Assembly (NCBI GenBank): GCA_964016985.1 | Contig: OZ024826.1 | Coordinates: 7,861,855-7,925,854 of the forward strand | DNA from: Anodontia alba | Lineage: Eukaryota; Mollusca; Bivalvia; Lucinida; Lucinidae | Direction: 5' to 3' | Length of the DNA stretch: 64,000 nucleotides | Part shown: positions 45,134 to 56,660 of the stretch, one piece after another | How the letters are laid out: every line of letters starts with the position of its first letter | Numbering within the stretch: the first letter of the stretch is position 1 | Position numbers and translations under genes: made by a program | Notes under the pieces: generated by a model | The model's database searches: none | What the model saw: only the letters and a program-made list of their open reading frames with translations | Told to the model about the DNA's origin: nothing

Positions 45134-45390
45134 GGGCCCAGTTGTTCAAAACTTAAATCAAAACTTAACTAAGTTGTTAGCTAAATTGACGTTAAAATTT
45201 CTGTCCTTAAATATGGCAAATACATTGATAGTTTTTGCTGAAAAAATGTGAGTAGCTTTTGCATTGCAAAAAGCTACTCACATTTCTGCAGCAAAAATAT
45301 CATTGTATTTGAAAATACCTTGGCTATAACAGTTAACCAGTTTGTCATTAACAAGCTCATTAATTTAACAATGCTTTGAACAACTGGATC
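45134..45390. repeat. GGGCCC foldback MITE copy
   Basis: GGGCCCAGTTGTTCAAAACT to GAACAACTGGATC, with TGAGTAGCTTTTGCATTGCA at the centre. Confidence 0.78.
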
Positions 45391-45449
45391 GTTTTTTTTT
45401 TGTTTTTTTTCTTTTCATGTGAAATTAGCTGACAATGATTTTCAAATAC

Positions 45450-45657
45450 ACTGTATTTATCCTAAGACAGACAAAGCTCAGCAAACAGTGTAGACCCAGA
45501 TAGGTGCCATAGAACACTGTATGTGATCATAGTCTACACTACTTGCCACTCTGTCCAGCATTTTTAGACACATCAACGGGTAATAAAATAGACTTGTTAC
45601 AATTCTAAGACATGTATGATATAAACGAGTTGTGGTGTCCAATATTTAGAGTAAATA
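45450..45657. repeat. TTTACCC foldback copy
   Basis: TGTATTTATCCTAAGACAGA to CCAATATTTAGAGTAAATAC; core CAAACAGTGTAGACCCAGAT. Confidence 0.65.
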
Positions 45658-45845
45658 CACTAATGTTTTTTTTCCTATTTTTCCAGGTTCATATGAAATT
45701 TTATTCAAAAATGGCTACTTTGAATGGAAAAATCAAGTCCTATTTTCAGTGGAAAATAAGAGAAATGTTTAAAATCTTCTCTGCTAATATTTTAAATTAA
45801 CCTTTACCACTGAGGTGAAGTACTGGATCATGTGGCTAGGTTGCA

Positions 45846-46073
45846 TTAATTCTTTTCCCCGCTAGTGGTATAACTTTTGTCGCCTGCAGATAACCTTTGC
45901 AAACAGTTTGAACCTAAATCAGGCCCGACAAAACGTCAAGCCTGATCTGGATCCAAACTGTTTGACACTCTGATGATATTCCTGAAAGATTTTTTTTTGA
46001 AAAAGTGAATTTTAAAAAAAAATCTACAGATGACAAAAAAGCATGCAAAATTGCCCAGCATACAAAGAGATAA
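45846..46073. repeat. CTCTTTCCCCGCTAGTGG foldback copy 3
   Basis: TTAATTCTTTTCCCCGCTAG to CCCAGCATACAAAGAGATAA; core GACAAAACGTCAAGCC. Confidence 0.76.
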
Positions 46074-46262
46074 AAATCTGCATCTCTCAGCTGGACAACT
46101 TCAGAAGACAGACAGCTTCAGCAAATAACAAATTATTTCATTTTTCTTCTGAGGAGAAAATTTGTATGAAATGTCAAATCCCATTTTCTGGGAAAATTAG
46201 AAAAAAATATTTGAAAATGTCAGCTGATTTTTTTTACCCAGCATGCTATGTTTAGAACATGC
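46068..46262. repeat. Foldback, GTATGAAATGTCAAATCC core, partial
   Basis: AAATTTGTATGAAATGTCAA and CCCATTTTCTGGGAAAATTA, ending ACCCAGCATGCTATG. Confidence 0.55.
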
Positions 46263-46386
46263 TAAAGGTTAATTACTGTTATTATCATAAGCACACTTGC
46301 CACACATAAGGCATAACAGTCATCATAAAAGGTCATCATAATGTATGACTACAGATAAGCAATTTATTCAGATATAAAGTATATCT

Positions 46387-46600
46387 ACTAAACCATATTT
46401 ACTCTAAGTATTCTGACACCTTACCATACTTGCTCTAAAATTTGAACACGTTCAATTTATTATCCATTATTGTGTTTAAAATTTACTGGATGAGTGGCAA
46501 GCAGTGCAGACCCTGCTGAGACACCGCATTCTGAGGTGTCTCATCTGGGTCTACACTGTTTGCTCAGGCCTGTCTGTTGGAATACATATGGTATATACAG
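46387..46600. repeat. TTTACCC foldback copy
   Basis: TATTTACTCTAAGTATTCTG; core GCAAGCAGTGCAGACCCTGC..CATCTGGGTCTACACTGTTT. Confidence 0.7.
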
Positions 46601-46626
46601 CATTTATACATTGTACTTTGTAGAAA

Positions 46627-46820
46627 ATTGTTAACACTCAGCATGCTGGTAAAAAAGTCAGAAGATGAAATTTTGAAATATTTTTCTTATTTTTTCAATA
46701 CAACAGGCTTTGACATTTCATGCAAAATTTGCATGAAATGTCAAAGCCTATTTTTTTTTGGAAAGATAAGGCAAATATCATCAATTTGTCATCTGCTGAA
46801 CTTGCCTAAATAGTAGTAAA
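46627..46820. repeat. Foldback, TTTGACATTTCATGCAAA core
   Basis: GGCTTTGACATTTCATGCAA and TTTGCATGAAATGTCAAAGC form a perfect inverted pair. Confidence 0.75.
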
Positions 46821-47117
46821 GACTAAATTTCTTAGTGATGCCACAATATGCGTGCTGCAACATGAGTAAAATATGCCTTACAAAGACTTGATACCTATGG
46901 TAGATTTTCTGCCATTTTCCAAGGGAAACAAATTTTGTGCTTTCCTGTTTGCTTTCCTGCACAACCAAGCCCCTTCTGAAAAATGGTCCACTCTAAAAGG
47001 AAAGAATTTGCTCCCTAGAGATGACATCATTCAGAAGTAGGCCAAAAACAATGAACAGATTTTTTTTTCAGTTACCTAATGGTAACCCATTTATTCTTTC
47101 CATCCTATGGCAAACAG

Positions 47118-47441
47118 TTTGTTTGTTTGTTTGATTTAGGGTTAAAGTCCCTTTCAACGAGGCAACAGTGTCTGGATGTGGCAGGGAGCTCAATGCTCAC
47201 TTTCAGAGTGCTGCCTCACTGAAATATCATGCCCCAGACACTTTGAGATGATATTCCACCCAGTCACATTATACTGACACTGAGCTAACCAGTTCTAGCT
47301 CTACTTTCTTAATGCTCAGCGCCAAGCGAAAGAGCAGCTAGTACCATTTTTAAAGTCTTTGGTATGACCCGACCGGGGATCAAACCCACAACTTCCCGCT
47401 CACAAAGCGGACACTTGACCAATGAGCCACCGTCCCTGTTT
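47118..47441 (-). mobile_element. SINE family 2 with 13-bp target duplication
   Basis: CTATGGCAAACAG stands at both ends (47105-47117, 47442-47454). On the minus strand the element begins GGGACGGTGGCTCATTGGTC (A-box-like) with B box GGGTTTGATCCCC and ends in a (CAAA)n tail. The body does not match family 1, so this is a different SINE. Confidence 0.88.
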
Positions 47442-47454
47442 CTATGGCAAACAG

Positions 47455-48098
47455 AGGGTTGAGGAGGACCATTCCCCCGAATACCTTACATTTACCAGCA
47501 GACAATAATATTCAAACCAAAACAGATGGGTTGTGGCTAATCAATTTATTTACCCAAAGTATTGGGACACACACACCTGAGCAAACATTGTCTAACCAAG
47601 AGGTCTACCCTAAAAAGAAAGAATTTGCTGCCTAGAGAACACCCCAATAAAAAGGGAGGCAATGACAGCTGCCTCCCGACAGTGCATCCATTCCCTTTAA
47701 GATGTATTCCCTTTAAGATGTGTGTCTTGCAAAGTGTCTCAGGCTGATCTTGATCTTCAATGTTTACATATTCCCACAAAAGATTTATTTCCATGCTGTG
47801 GCTTAAACAACAAAAACCCAGACCAGTGTGTGCAATTATGCAGCCTGTCTAGGGTCTTAGCTATTCATCAATAAAATAGCTGTTTTCAATAAATATGCAG
47901 CACGCAACCTCATTTTAAAGCAGTAAAACTGTTATAGACCTCTAATGTGGTAGATAACTTCTACAGCCACTGGCCTACACTCTGCAACAGTCTGGAGTAA
48001 TGACCAGAAAACACAAAAGGGCTTACACTGTAAAAACCCTATTGGGGCATCTGATCAGTGTCTTTACTGACTGCCATGCAGTCCAGCAGTTTAGACAT
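47455..48098. other. Intron sequence with repeat scraps
   Basis: TTTACCCAAAGTATTGGGAC (47548) is one end of a TTTACCC MITE. AAAGAAAGAATTTGCT (47616) recurs at 47001 and inverted near 58120. Nothing else supported. Confidence 0.4.
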
Positions 48099-48313
48099 AC
48101 CATAATAACCCTAAGTTTGTGGTCAGATAGGCCTTTGCGAACAGTGTAGATCCAAATCAGATGCCACAGAATGCAATGTCTGATCAGGGTCTACACTGTT
48201 TGCCATACATACAGCATTATTTTAGACACATTAAGAGGTAGTAGAATGGACTATTTCAAATTTCAGGGTAAGTATGGTAAGTAGGTAAGGTTTCCAAATA
48301 ATTAGGGTTATTA
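48099..48313. repeat. TTTACCC foldback copy
   Basis: ACCATAATAACCCTAAGTTT to ATAATTAGGGTTATTACGGT; core GAACAGTGTAGATCCAAATC..TCAGGGTCTACACTGTTTGC. Confidence 0.75.
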
Positions 48314-48554
48314 CGGTATCAACAACAAAAGGTTTTATTCAAATTGTAGGCCAAGTATGTTAAGGAGTTGACAGTTTTTATAATCAGAGTAAATGTTGTT
48401 ATCCATCAGTGGTCTGAATAAGACAGACATATATAAAAACATACACTGTGGGTATTCATGAAAATTGTGACAGTTATGTCATTTACTAGCAACACACCTT
48501 TTTATTTTTCTGGGAAAATGTTCACATGGTGAAGGTGGTGTGTTTTCCAGTGAC

Positions 48555-48740
48555 AACTCCAGAAAAGACACTTTTCTCAAATGTAAAGTACTGATATTTT
48601 TTCTTATTTCTCTTGAAAACTTATGTTGCATGTACTCATTAGAAGTACTCAATAAGGCACTTCTAATAAGTAGCCACAATATACGTTTGCAAGGAGAAAT
48701 AAAAAAAAAAAAATGTGGATATCCCTCTTATCTAGAGCTA
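48555..48740. repeat. AGCTCCAGATAAG foldback copy
   Basis: ACTCCAGAAAAGACACTTTT to CCCTCTTATCTAGAGCTAT; core TATGTTGCATGTACTCATTA. Confidence 0.72.
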
Positions 48741-48783
48741 TGTTTTGTTGTTTTTCCTTTTATCTTTTTAAAAAAGAACATAC

Positions 48784-48872
48784 CTTATACAGAGTTCATT
48801 ACCACAGTGAACCAGCACATGCATACAGTGGGTAGCAATGATACCAATCAGAAAAACTATAACAAACGCCAC
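48784..48872 (-). CDS. SLC36A: SLC36 transporter exon: second membrane segment
   Basis: This 89-bp exon has acceptor TATTTCAG and donor AG|GTATGT. It encodes VAFVIVFLIGIIATHCMHVL then VHCGNELCI. The hydrophobic stretch followed by the T-H-C-M-H motif matches membrane segment 2 of SLC36 proteins, and the spacing from the preceding N-G-G fits family members with no gap. The exon ends two bases into an Arg codon. Confidence 0.95.
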
Positions 48873-48930
48873 CTGAAATATGAAATACCAGTCAGTTCAA
48901 GACTCAAGTTCAAGTAGACAAAAATGGCAC

Positions 48931-49138
48931 TTAACCCTAGTCCTGCTGAACCCGATATGCCCTGTCTTTGCAAACAGTGTAGATCCAGATCAGTTGGCTT
49001 CTACAGAAGCCAACTGATCTCGATCTACACTGTTTGTCATTAGGCATGTGAATTTGTATTAACAAACTGGATTAAGCAATCTGATTGGCTAAAAATTACA
49101 AGTGAGTGTGGTATCTTATTCAGCATGACAAGGGTTAA
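48931..49138. mobile_element. TTAA-flanked MITE copy
   Basis: TTAACCCTAGTCCTGCTGAA to GCATGACAAGGGTTAA, TTAA at both ends; hairpin 48970-49037. Confidence 0.85.
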
Positions 49139-49380
49139 CCCTTATATAACCAGTCAAAACAGTGACAGATATGAGATAATATTCTAATTTTTTTATTATT
49201 ATTATTATTTGTATTTTTTGTTAGGCAGATGATTTTCATGAAATATCATGCCTTGATATGTCTAAATAATAAAAGATAATATTTAGAATGTCCTCTGCTA
49301 CAATTTTGAATGGTATAAATTCAGGGTTACCATTATATGCAGATATTAAATAATTTTAGTTTATCTTGGGGAAAAAAAAC

Positions 49381-51220
49381 AACAAGAGGCCCACGGGCCA
49401 CGGGTCACTCACCTGAGTGACATAGCCACTGCAGATATGCAGATGTTATGCAACATTTTTCCAATTCTGTCATCGCAACTATTGAAAAGATCATCATTTA
49501 AGCAGTTCTTAATTTTGAAGAAGAATATATATGGCATGCCAGTCAATGGAGCGTGATCATTTGAACAAACTCTAAATGGCGGCCAGCTTGGATTTACGAT
49601 TGGCACGATTTTAGCTATTTTTGATCTACGAGTCATCCCAATGCTTCCTACCAAGTTTCAAGTCAACTGGTCTTTCAGTTCAGGAGAAGAAGCGAAAAAC
49701 AGATTTTCAAGATGGCTGCCATGGCAGCCATCTTGGATATCCGACTGGCACGATTTTAGCTATTTTTGATCTACAAGTCACCCCAATGTCTCCTACCAAG
49801 TTTGGAGTCAATTGGCCTTTCAGTGCAGGAGAAGAAGCTAAATATAGATTTTCAAGATTGTGGTCATGGTGGCCATCAGAATGATTTTAGCTATTTTTGA
49901 TCTACAAGTCACCCAAATGCTTCCTACTAAAGTTCGAGTCAATTGACTTTTGGTTTAGGAGAAGAAGCGAAAAACAGATTTTCAAGAAGACCGCCATGGC
50001 GGCCATCTTGGATTTATGATCGGCATAATTTTAGCTATTTTTGATCTACATGACACCCAAATGCTTCCCACCAAGTGTCGAGTCAAATGGTCTTTCGGTT
50101 CAGGAGAAGAAGCAAAAAATAGATTTTCAAGATGGCTGCCATGGCGGCCATCTTGGATTTCCAATAGGCACAATTTTAGCTATTTTTGATCTATAAGTCA
50201 CCCCAATGCTTCCTACCAAGTTTGGAGTGAACTGGCTTTTGGGTTTAGGAGTAGAAGCGAAAAATAGATTTTCAAGATGGCTGCCATGACGGCCATCCTG
50301 GATTGCCGATCTGCACGATTTTAGTTATTTTTGACCTCCAAGTCACACTGATGCTTCCCAGCAAGTTTGGAGTCAATTGGCCTTTCGGTTCAGGAGAAGA
50401 AGCGAAAAATAGATTTTCAAGATGGCGGCCACGGCAGCCATCTTGGATTTCCGATCAGCACCATTTAGCTAATTTTGATCTGAAAGTCACCCTAATGCTT
50501 CCTAGCAAGTTTGGAATCAATGGGCCTTTCGGTTCAGGAGAAGAAGCGAAAAATAGATTTTCGAGAGGGCGGCCATGGTGGCCATCTTGGATTTCCTATT
50601 GGCACGATTTTAGTTATTTTTGATCTACAAGTCACCCTGATGCTTCCTAGCAAGTTTGGAGTCAATTGGCCTTTCGGTTCAGGAGAAAAGCGAAAAATAG
50701 ATTTTCAAGATGGCTGCCATGGCGGCCATCTTGGATTTCCGATCGGCACTATTTTAGCTACTTTTGATCTACAAGTCATCCTGATGCTTCCTAGCAAGTT
50801 TGGAGTCAATTGGCCTTTCGGTTCAGGAGAAGATGTGAAACATAGATTTTCAAGATGGCGGCCATGGCTGCCATCTTGGATTTCCTATCAGCACGATTTT
50901 AGCTATTTTTGATCTACAAGTCACCCTGATGTTTCCTAGCAAGTTTGGAGTCAACTGGCCTTTCGATTCAGGAGAAGAAGCGAAAAATAGATTTTCAAGA
51001 TGGCGGCCATCTTGGATTTCCGATCGGAACGATTTTAGCTATTTTTGATCTACAAGTCACCCCGATGCTTCCTACCAAGTATCAAGTCAATTGGCCCAGG
51101 GGTGTAGGAGGAGTAGGCTTTTAAAGCAATTGTTGACGCCGCACAACGCACGATGCATGACGGACATTGATTGATCACAATAGCTCACCATGAGCACTTC
51201 GTGCTCAGGTAAGCTAAAAA
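49381..51220 (+). mobile_element. Helitron-like element, ~145-bp units, copy 2
   Basis: It is colinear with 29652-31511: start AACAAGAGGCCCACGGGCCA, nine to ten units with GATTTTCAAGATGGCGGCCA, and end GCTCACCATGAGC..GCTCAGGTAAGCTAAAAAA. The 3' stem carries one change (GTAAGC for GTGAGC). The SINE at 51223 abuts it. Confidence 0.85.
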
Positions 51221-51222
51221 AG

Positions 51223-51537
51223 GCCAGCCTCAGTGGCTCAGTTGGATGTGTGTCTGACTGGTGATCAGGAGGTTGAAAGTTCAACCCTCGCCAGGTCGGC
51301 AACATTCTTTCTTGGAGATAGATCATGAAATATTTTCTACTATCATTCTCTCCATTCTGCTGATTCAAGAAGCTGATTGAAGGGCAGCTGTCAATTTCTA
51401 GCAAAAGAATGCACACAATACTGGTTAACTGCTTAGAGGACTAAGCCTGCCCACTAAAAGTGTGGTAAGGTAAACTGACCGAGCTCGAAATTACTCCATC
51501 GGATTGACTGGGCCATAAAACCTCAACACAAACAAAC
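51223..51537 (+). mobile_element. SINE family 1, plus strand
   Basis: Head GGCCAGCCTCAGTGGCTCAG, B-box-like AAGTTCAACCCTC, body ATCATGAAATATTTTCTACT, tail AACACAAACAAACAAA. It is the only copy of the family in this orientation. Confidence 0.82.
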
Positions 51538-51716
51538 AAAATCATGAAAAAATGTAAGAGAAGATACTGAGAAAATTGAGAAAATGCCACAATTACAAAG
51601 CACAGCCTTCCAAAGGCACTAAAAGAAGGAGATTTGAGGAACAAATACATACAAACAAACTACATATGAAACCATCAACATACAAACAAAGAAGAACTGT
51701 AACAGAGGGTTGAGTA

Positions 51717-51893
51717 ATCAAGCTTCTTTTTTCAATCAAACAGCATTGATACTTTTCTTATTTCTCCATAAAAATAATTTTGTGGTAATCATTAGAAGCA
51801 ACTTTCTGAGGTCCTTTCAATCAGTGCTCACAACATATGTTGTCATTGAGAAATAAGAAAAATAATTTTCTGAAAACTCCACTTATCTGAAGC
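51717..51893. repeat. AGCTCCAGATAAG foldback copy
   Basis: TTTTTCAATCAAACAGCATT, TTCTTATTTCTCCATAAAAA and TTGAGAAATAAGAAAAATAA; ends CTTATCTGAAGC. Confidence 0.7.
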
Positions 51894-52107
51894 TTAACCT
51901 TAGTCCTGCTGAACTCAGATACACCCTGCCTTTGCAAACAGTGTAGATTCAGATCAGTTGGCTTCTTCAGAAGCCAACTGATCTGGATCTGCACTGTTTG
52001 TCATTCAGTATGTGAATTTTCATCAAATATCTAAATCAAGTAATCTGATTGGCTCACATTTAGAAGTGGATGTGGCATATTAATTTATTCAGCAAGACAA
52101 GGGTTAA
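51894..52107. mobile_element. TTAA-flanked MITE copy
   Basis: TTAACCTTAGTCCTGCTGAA to GCAAGACAAGGGTTAA; hairpin 51934-52000. It directly follows the preceding foldback. Confidence 0.84.
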
Positions 52108-52370
52108 GAATAATATCAAATTTCATTAGGAACTGAAATGAAATAATTCTGAGAAATGAAATTATTAACACTTGTCTCAAGAAGAAGTGCATACAGACAA
52201 GAAATTTGCCAAACAGCTATGTCTTGACTGCTGATAGTGTTCAAGAAAATGAATAGACTAAATATTGTTCAGACAAGCATGTAAAGTAGGTCAATGTCAG
52301 TAATGATCAGTGGCAGTGGGCAGGGTGCATCATGGTGGATGTGTAAATTGTTTCATCAGCCTAGAAGCCT

Positions 52371-52613
52371 GGGCCCAATTGTTCAAAACTAACGATGTTG
52401 TTAGTTAAGGTATCGTTAAAACTTTGATCATTAAATATGGCATATACACTAATATTTTTGCTGAAAAAAATGTGAGACCTTTGCAATTGCAAAAGCTACT
52501 CACATTTTTTCAGCAAAAATACCTGTGAATTGGATATTGTACTTGCTAGAACAGTTAACATTTTGACCACTAACAAACTCGTTAAGCTAATTATGCTTTG
52601 AACAACTGGGTCC
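52371..52613. repeat. GGGCCC foldback MITE copy
   Basis: GGGCCCAATTGTTCAAAACT to GAACAACTGGGTCC; central GCAATTGCAAAAGCTACTCA. Confidence 0.8.
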
Positions 52614-52654
52614 TGGGTATTTGAGGAACGCAGCTAAACTCACAGACTTCACAC

Positions 52655-53945
52655 CAGGGCTCTGGAAATTTTGAAATCTGAATCGGTCCAGCCGATGACG
52701 ATGACGTCATCAATGAGCCCATTTCCAAAAAAAAAATATGCATATATCCCCTGTCACGAAAACTAATGACAATTGGCAGTCCTATAACTCCTTTTAAATA
52801 ATACACCTCAACTCTGTTATATGACGGAAGTCAGGGTATAACCAGCATGATCAAAGCTGGCATCAACAATAAATACAGTCAGGTATGTAAAAAGAAAGAA
52901 AGAAAAAAAAAACAAAAAAAAAACGGTTTTGTTGTTATTTCCACCTCCGCAGGGTTTTCCTAAACTATTTATAAACAACTGATTCCCGTCTTGTATAAGC
53001 GCGAAGACAGCGGGAAACAGGAGAGACGGAACGAAACGACTTCCATGGACCTAATTAGGTCTAATAAAAAAGGCCTGCGCCACGGGCGGTTTTGCTGTTT
53101 TCAATGTTTCAAGATTTGATCAGACTGCTTAAATTTTAAGCACTGACCAATCTTGTCTAGCGCAAGTGATGCATTACTTATTTTTACCGTGAAATCTACC
53201 TTGAATTATACTTGCGTGTTACGGCAATCAACAACAAAAAAAAAAAAAAAAAAAAAGAAGCAATCAATAATCAATAATACTCAGATCAGAAGCCGTTGTA
53301 TGCGACATCTGATCTGGACGTACACGGTTTGGCAATTCATTTATCAAATGTGGGACCGACAAACTGTGTTGATCAAAAGAAAAAAGAAGAGGAAGAAAAC
53401 GGGTGCGTTCAAGCGGTGCATTCTTTTATCACTCTCAGCAAAGCGACCTTTGATCTTTTGGACACGCCGACTGCACCTGGATTTTTTGCAGTCTCAGTGT
53501 ATTCACACGTGTCATGCAAACGGATTAATTATCAGACTACCGTTACTGATGATTCGTGTTAATCGCTTGTTTACCGCACAAAGGTCAGTGGAGTGTTGAT
53601 TTTTTGACAATGTTTGGATAATGACGTAATTAATTTGTGCTGCGGTAGGTTGCCGTTATTCAGCTGTCTCTTCAATATACATGTTAAATGACCGTTTAGA
53701 GCCTTTTAACTACCATAATATATCGCATTTAAAAGGTACGTGGACGTTGTCAGTTTGGGAAGACTTGACCGTTTGTGATTTTTTAGACATCATTGATTCG
53801 TGAAAATTGGTTGGTTGGGGAAAAATGGGGTTTCAAGGCACAAACCTGTTGGACCGATTTATTAGCGTTTTGGGGTGTTTGAAATCGGTCCAGAATTCTT
53901 AATTTCGGTCCAGACCGGATATTTTTCCGGTTTTCCCGAGCCCTG
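52655..53945. mobile_element. hAT-type non-autonomous element, copy 2
   Basis: The same element as 24042-25369 without the 60-bp internal duplication. The 8-bp target duplication CTTCACAC is perfect (52647-52654 and 53946-53953). Ends CAGGGCTCTGGAAATTTTGA and CCGGTTTTCCCGAGCCCTG. An A-rich run (about 53236-53256) lies inside. Confidence 0.92.
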
Positions 53946-54049
53946 CTTCACACTGTTGGCACCGACAATGACAATGCTGGAAAGTGATCCCTATGTCTAT
54001 CCTTCTTGCCAAAGCAGTCACAACAAAAAGCTGGAATAATAGAATGTTC

Positions 54050-54188
54050 TTATCCAGATAGGAAGGAGTATCCAAAAAAATATGTTTTCTTATTTCTCCA
54101 TGATAACATACGTTATGGTACTCATAAGAAGCACCTTGGCAAGACACCTTTGGCAAGACCTTTCTAATATTTTTGTGGAGAAATAAGA
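54050..54188. repeat. AGCTCCAGATAAG foldback, left part
   Basis: CCAGATAGGAAGGAGTATCC, TTATTTCTCCATGATAACAT and TTTTGTGGAGAAATAAG. The rest is at 56158-56193 (AAAAAGCATCTTATCTGGAG), beyond an inserted Helitron-like element. Confidence 0.7.
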
Positions 54189-56156
54189 ACAAGAGCTGTC
54201 GTAGGACAGCGTAGCTCGCCTGCTGGGTACATTTTATATTGTAACATTTTTATCATTAAGAAATTCAAAATGTATAATAATAAACATAAATAGGACTTAA
54301 ATAAGTTTTGAGTCTCTCCCTCTATAAATGTTAAAGGAAATCTCTGTGTTAGATGTACCATTGACATATTTTTAAGTCAACCCTTGGGATCACATGGAAG
54401 TAGATTGACAAATGGAATTGCTGATCAAATAATTTCAAGATATAAGGCAAAAATCCCTGAATCATGAAATGTAGGTCACACTGACCTAGATATATTTTGA
54501 TGTCAATCATAGGATCATATGGAACTAGTATTTGATTTATGGTATTGCTCAATGAAATAGTATTCAAGGTAAGGACAAAAATCAGTGAACCATGAAATAT
54601 AGGTCAAACTGAACTATATTGAGGACAATCTTCGGGTCAGATGGAAATTATAATCCAAGTATGATATTTCTGCATCACACTGTCTTCCTTTATAAGGGAA
54701 AATCAGTGAACCATGAAATATAGGTCACAGTGTCCTAGAATGATTAAGTCAAATGGGTATGACATATTTCTATGAAATAATTTTCAAGTTATATGGCGAA
54801 ATCATTCAACCATATAATATAGGTCACACTGACCTAGATGTATTTGTATGTAAATCATTTTGTCACATAGATATAATAATCCAGGTATGACAATTCTCCA
54901 TGAAATAGTAATAAAAATATAAGGCAAAATCACTGAAGCATGAAATATAGGTCACAATGACCTAGATATAGTAAGTGGTCATTCATTGGGTCACATGGAA
55001 CTAATATCCCAGGTGTGACATTTATCCAACAAATAGTATTCAAGATATAAGGCAAAATCACTGAACCATGAAATATAGGTCACACCAACAGAGATATATT
55101 TTGACGTCAATAATCGGGTCACAAGGAACTAATATCCCAGGTGTGACATTTATCCAACAAATAGTATTCAAGATATAAGGCAAAATCACTGAACCATGAA
55201 ATATAGGTCACACCAACAGAGATATATTTTGACGTCAATAATCGGGTCACAAGGAACTAATATCCCAGGTGTGACATTTACCCAACAAATAGTATTCAAG
55301 ATATAAGGCAAAATCACTGAACCATGAAATATAGGTCACACCAACAGAGATATATTTTAACGTCAATAATCGGGTCACAAGGAACTAATATCCCAGGTGT
55401 GACATTTATCCAACAAATAGTATTCAAGATATAAGGCAAAATCACTGAACCATGAAATATAGGTCACAATGACCTAGATATAGTAAGTGGTCATTCATTG
55501 GGTCACATGGAAGTAATATCCCAGGTGAGACATTTATCCAACAAATAGTATTCAAGATATGGCAAAATCACTGGACCGTGAAATCTAGGTGACCTGGACC
55601 GTAAAATGTAGGTAACCATGACCTTCACTCTCTTACACTTAAACCGATGTCACATAGTTAGCTGATGTATAACCAGTTGTGTCTATAACTTGTAGGCATA
55701 CAAGATTTTACAAATGTGTCCTAGATTTTGACCCCTAGCCCCACTCCAAGGCCCACCCTGAGGTATGAACCCAGGGGTATGTTCTTTTGGAATCTCAGAA
55801 GACTCCTCCAGGTACCCAAATTCTAAATATGAATGCTCTATGAGGAGTGAAAGTCAAGATATAAGAATTTGAAAAACTTTAACACAGTATTACAAAGGTG
55901 TCCTAGATTCTGACCCCTAGCCCCACCCAGGGGCATGAACCCAAGGGTTTATTCTCTTGGAATCTCAGAAGACCCTCCAAGATACCTAAGTTCCAAATTT
56001 GATGCCTCTGTGAGGAGTGACTGTTGAGATATAAGCATTTGAAAAACTTTAACGCAGTGTGACGGGAACGGGAACGCAAACGCAAACACAAACGCAAACG
56101 TGGACGACCGGGGTGACTACAATAGCTCTCCTTGTACTTCGTACAGGCGAGCTAAA
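54189..56156 (+). mobile_element. Helitron-like element inserted in a foldback
   Basis: It starts AACAAGAGCTGTCGTAGGAC and ends with GCTCTCCTTGTACTTCGTAC..GGCGAGCTAAAAA. About eight to nine ~120-bp units (AAAATCACTGAACCATGAAA..TAGGTCACACCAACAGAGAT..GACATTTATCCAACAAATAG) fill 54400-55600, three of them almost identical (55070-55440). The tail has CAAACGCAAACACAAACGCA iterations. Confidence 0.82.
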
Positions 56157-56204
56157 AACGTGTGTGTTGTAAAAAGCATCTTATCTGGAGCTATATTTTT
56201 TTAC

Positions 56205-56295
56205 CCATAATCCTCCATTCTTGTAGGCAATTGGCATGGCTAAGATTCCAGTTCCCAGCATTCCTTTCAGAAGATGCATCAGACATTCTGTGTTC
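56205..56295 (-). CDS. SLC36A: SLC36 transporter exon: first membrane segment
   Basis: This 91-bp exon follows acceptor TTTACAG and ends at donor TGG|GTAAAA. It encodes NTECLMHLLKGMLGTGILAM followed by PIAYKNGGLW. It is the family signature of membrane segment 1, with the unwound Gly-rich stretch that binds substrate in this transporter fold. The His before LLKG matches the His (His55 in mammalian PAT1) reported as essential for proton coupling, so a proton-coupled mechanism is likely. A foldback element lies just upstream (56318 on) and the remains of another just downstream (56158-56193). Confidence 0.95.
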
Positions 56296-56317
56296 CTGTA
56301 AAGATACAGTAATACTT

Positions 56318-56480
56318 TAACCCATTTTAGACTGAATAGACTCTCTCACACTATATACTGGAACTCAATTTGGAAAAGTCCAATTTCAATTTTTGTTATG
56401 TCAGGCTATCTGAATTAGATATTCCTAGTGAAAAATGCATTGACTATTTGCATTCTATGGCCAATTACACTTTTGGTGTT
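56318..56480. repeat. Foldback fragment next to an exon
   Basis: TTTAACCCATTTTAGACTGA, TCACACTATATACTGGAACT and CAGGCTATCTGAATTAGATA match 16079-16200; the AAACAGTG core is gone. Confidence 0.6.
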
Positions 56481-56487
56481 ACTGTTT

Positions 56488-56660
56488 AGTATTCTGGGTA
56501 AAAATTTCAGCATACATCATTTTGAAATATTTGTCTTACTTTTTCCAGAAAGTAGTAAGGAGCCAATTTGCATGTAATGCAAATGCCTCTTTTCCAGGGA
56601 AAATTAGAAAAATATCATTAATTTGTCACCTGCTGATTTTGCCCTGTGGTGGAGGTTAAC
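56488..56660. repeat. Foldback, GCATGTAATGCAAATGCC core
   Basis: TAGTATTCTGGGTAAAAATT and TTTGTCACCTGCTGATTTTG are the ends; the centre is eroded. Confidence 0.55.

Noticed and set aside
47350..47441. tRNA gene on the minus strand
   Set aside because: It is the head of a SINE bounded by a 13-bp target duplication.
50511..50912. 133-residue open frame (and similar frames 29892-31418)
   Set aside because: They run through ~145-bp tandem units of Helitron-like elements and only repeat one meaningless phrase; no family match.
53153..53599. 148-residue open frame, and its partner at 24595-24900
   Set aside because: Inside the hAT-type element, with a long Lys run from poly-A; no transposase motif, and the two copies differ by indels.
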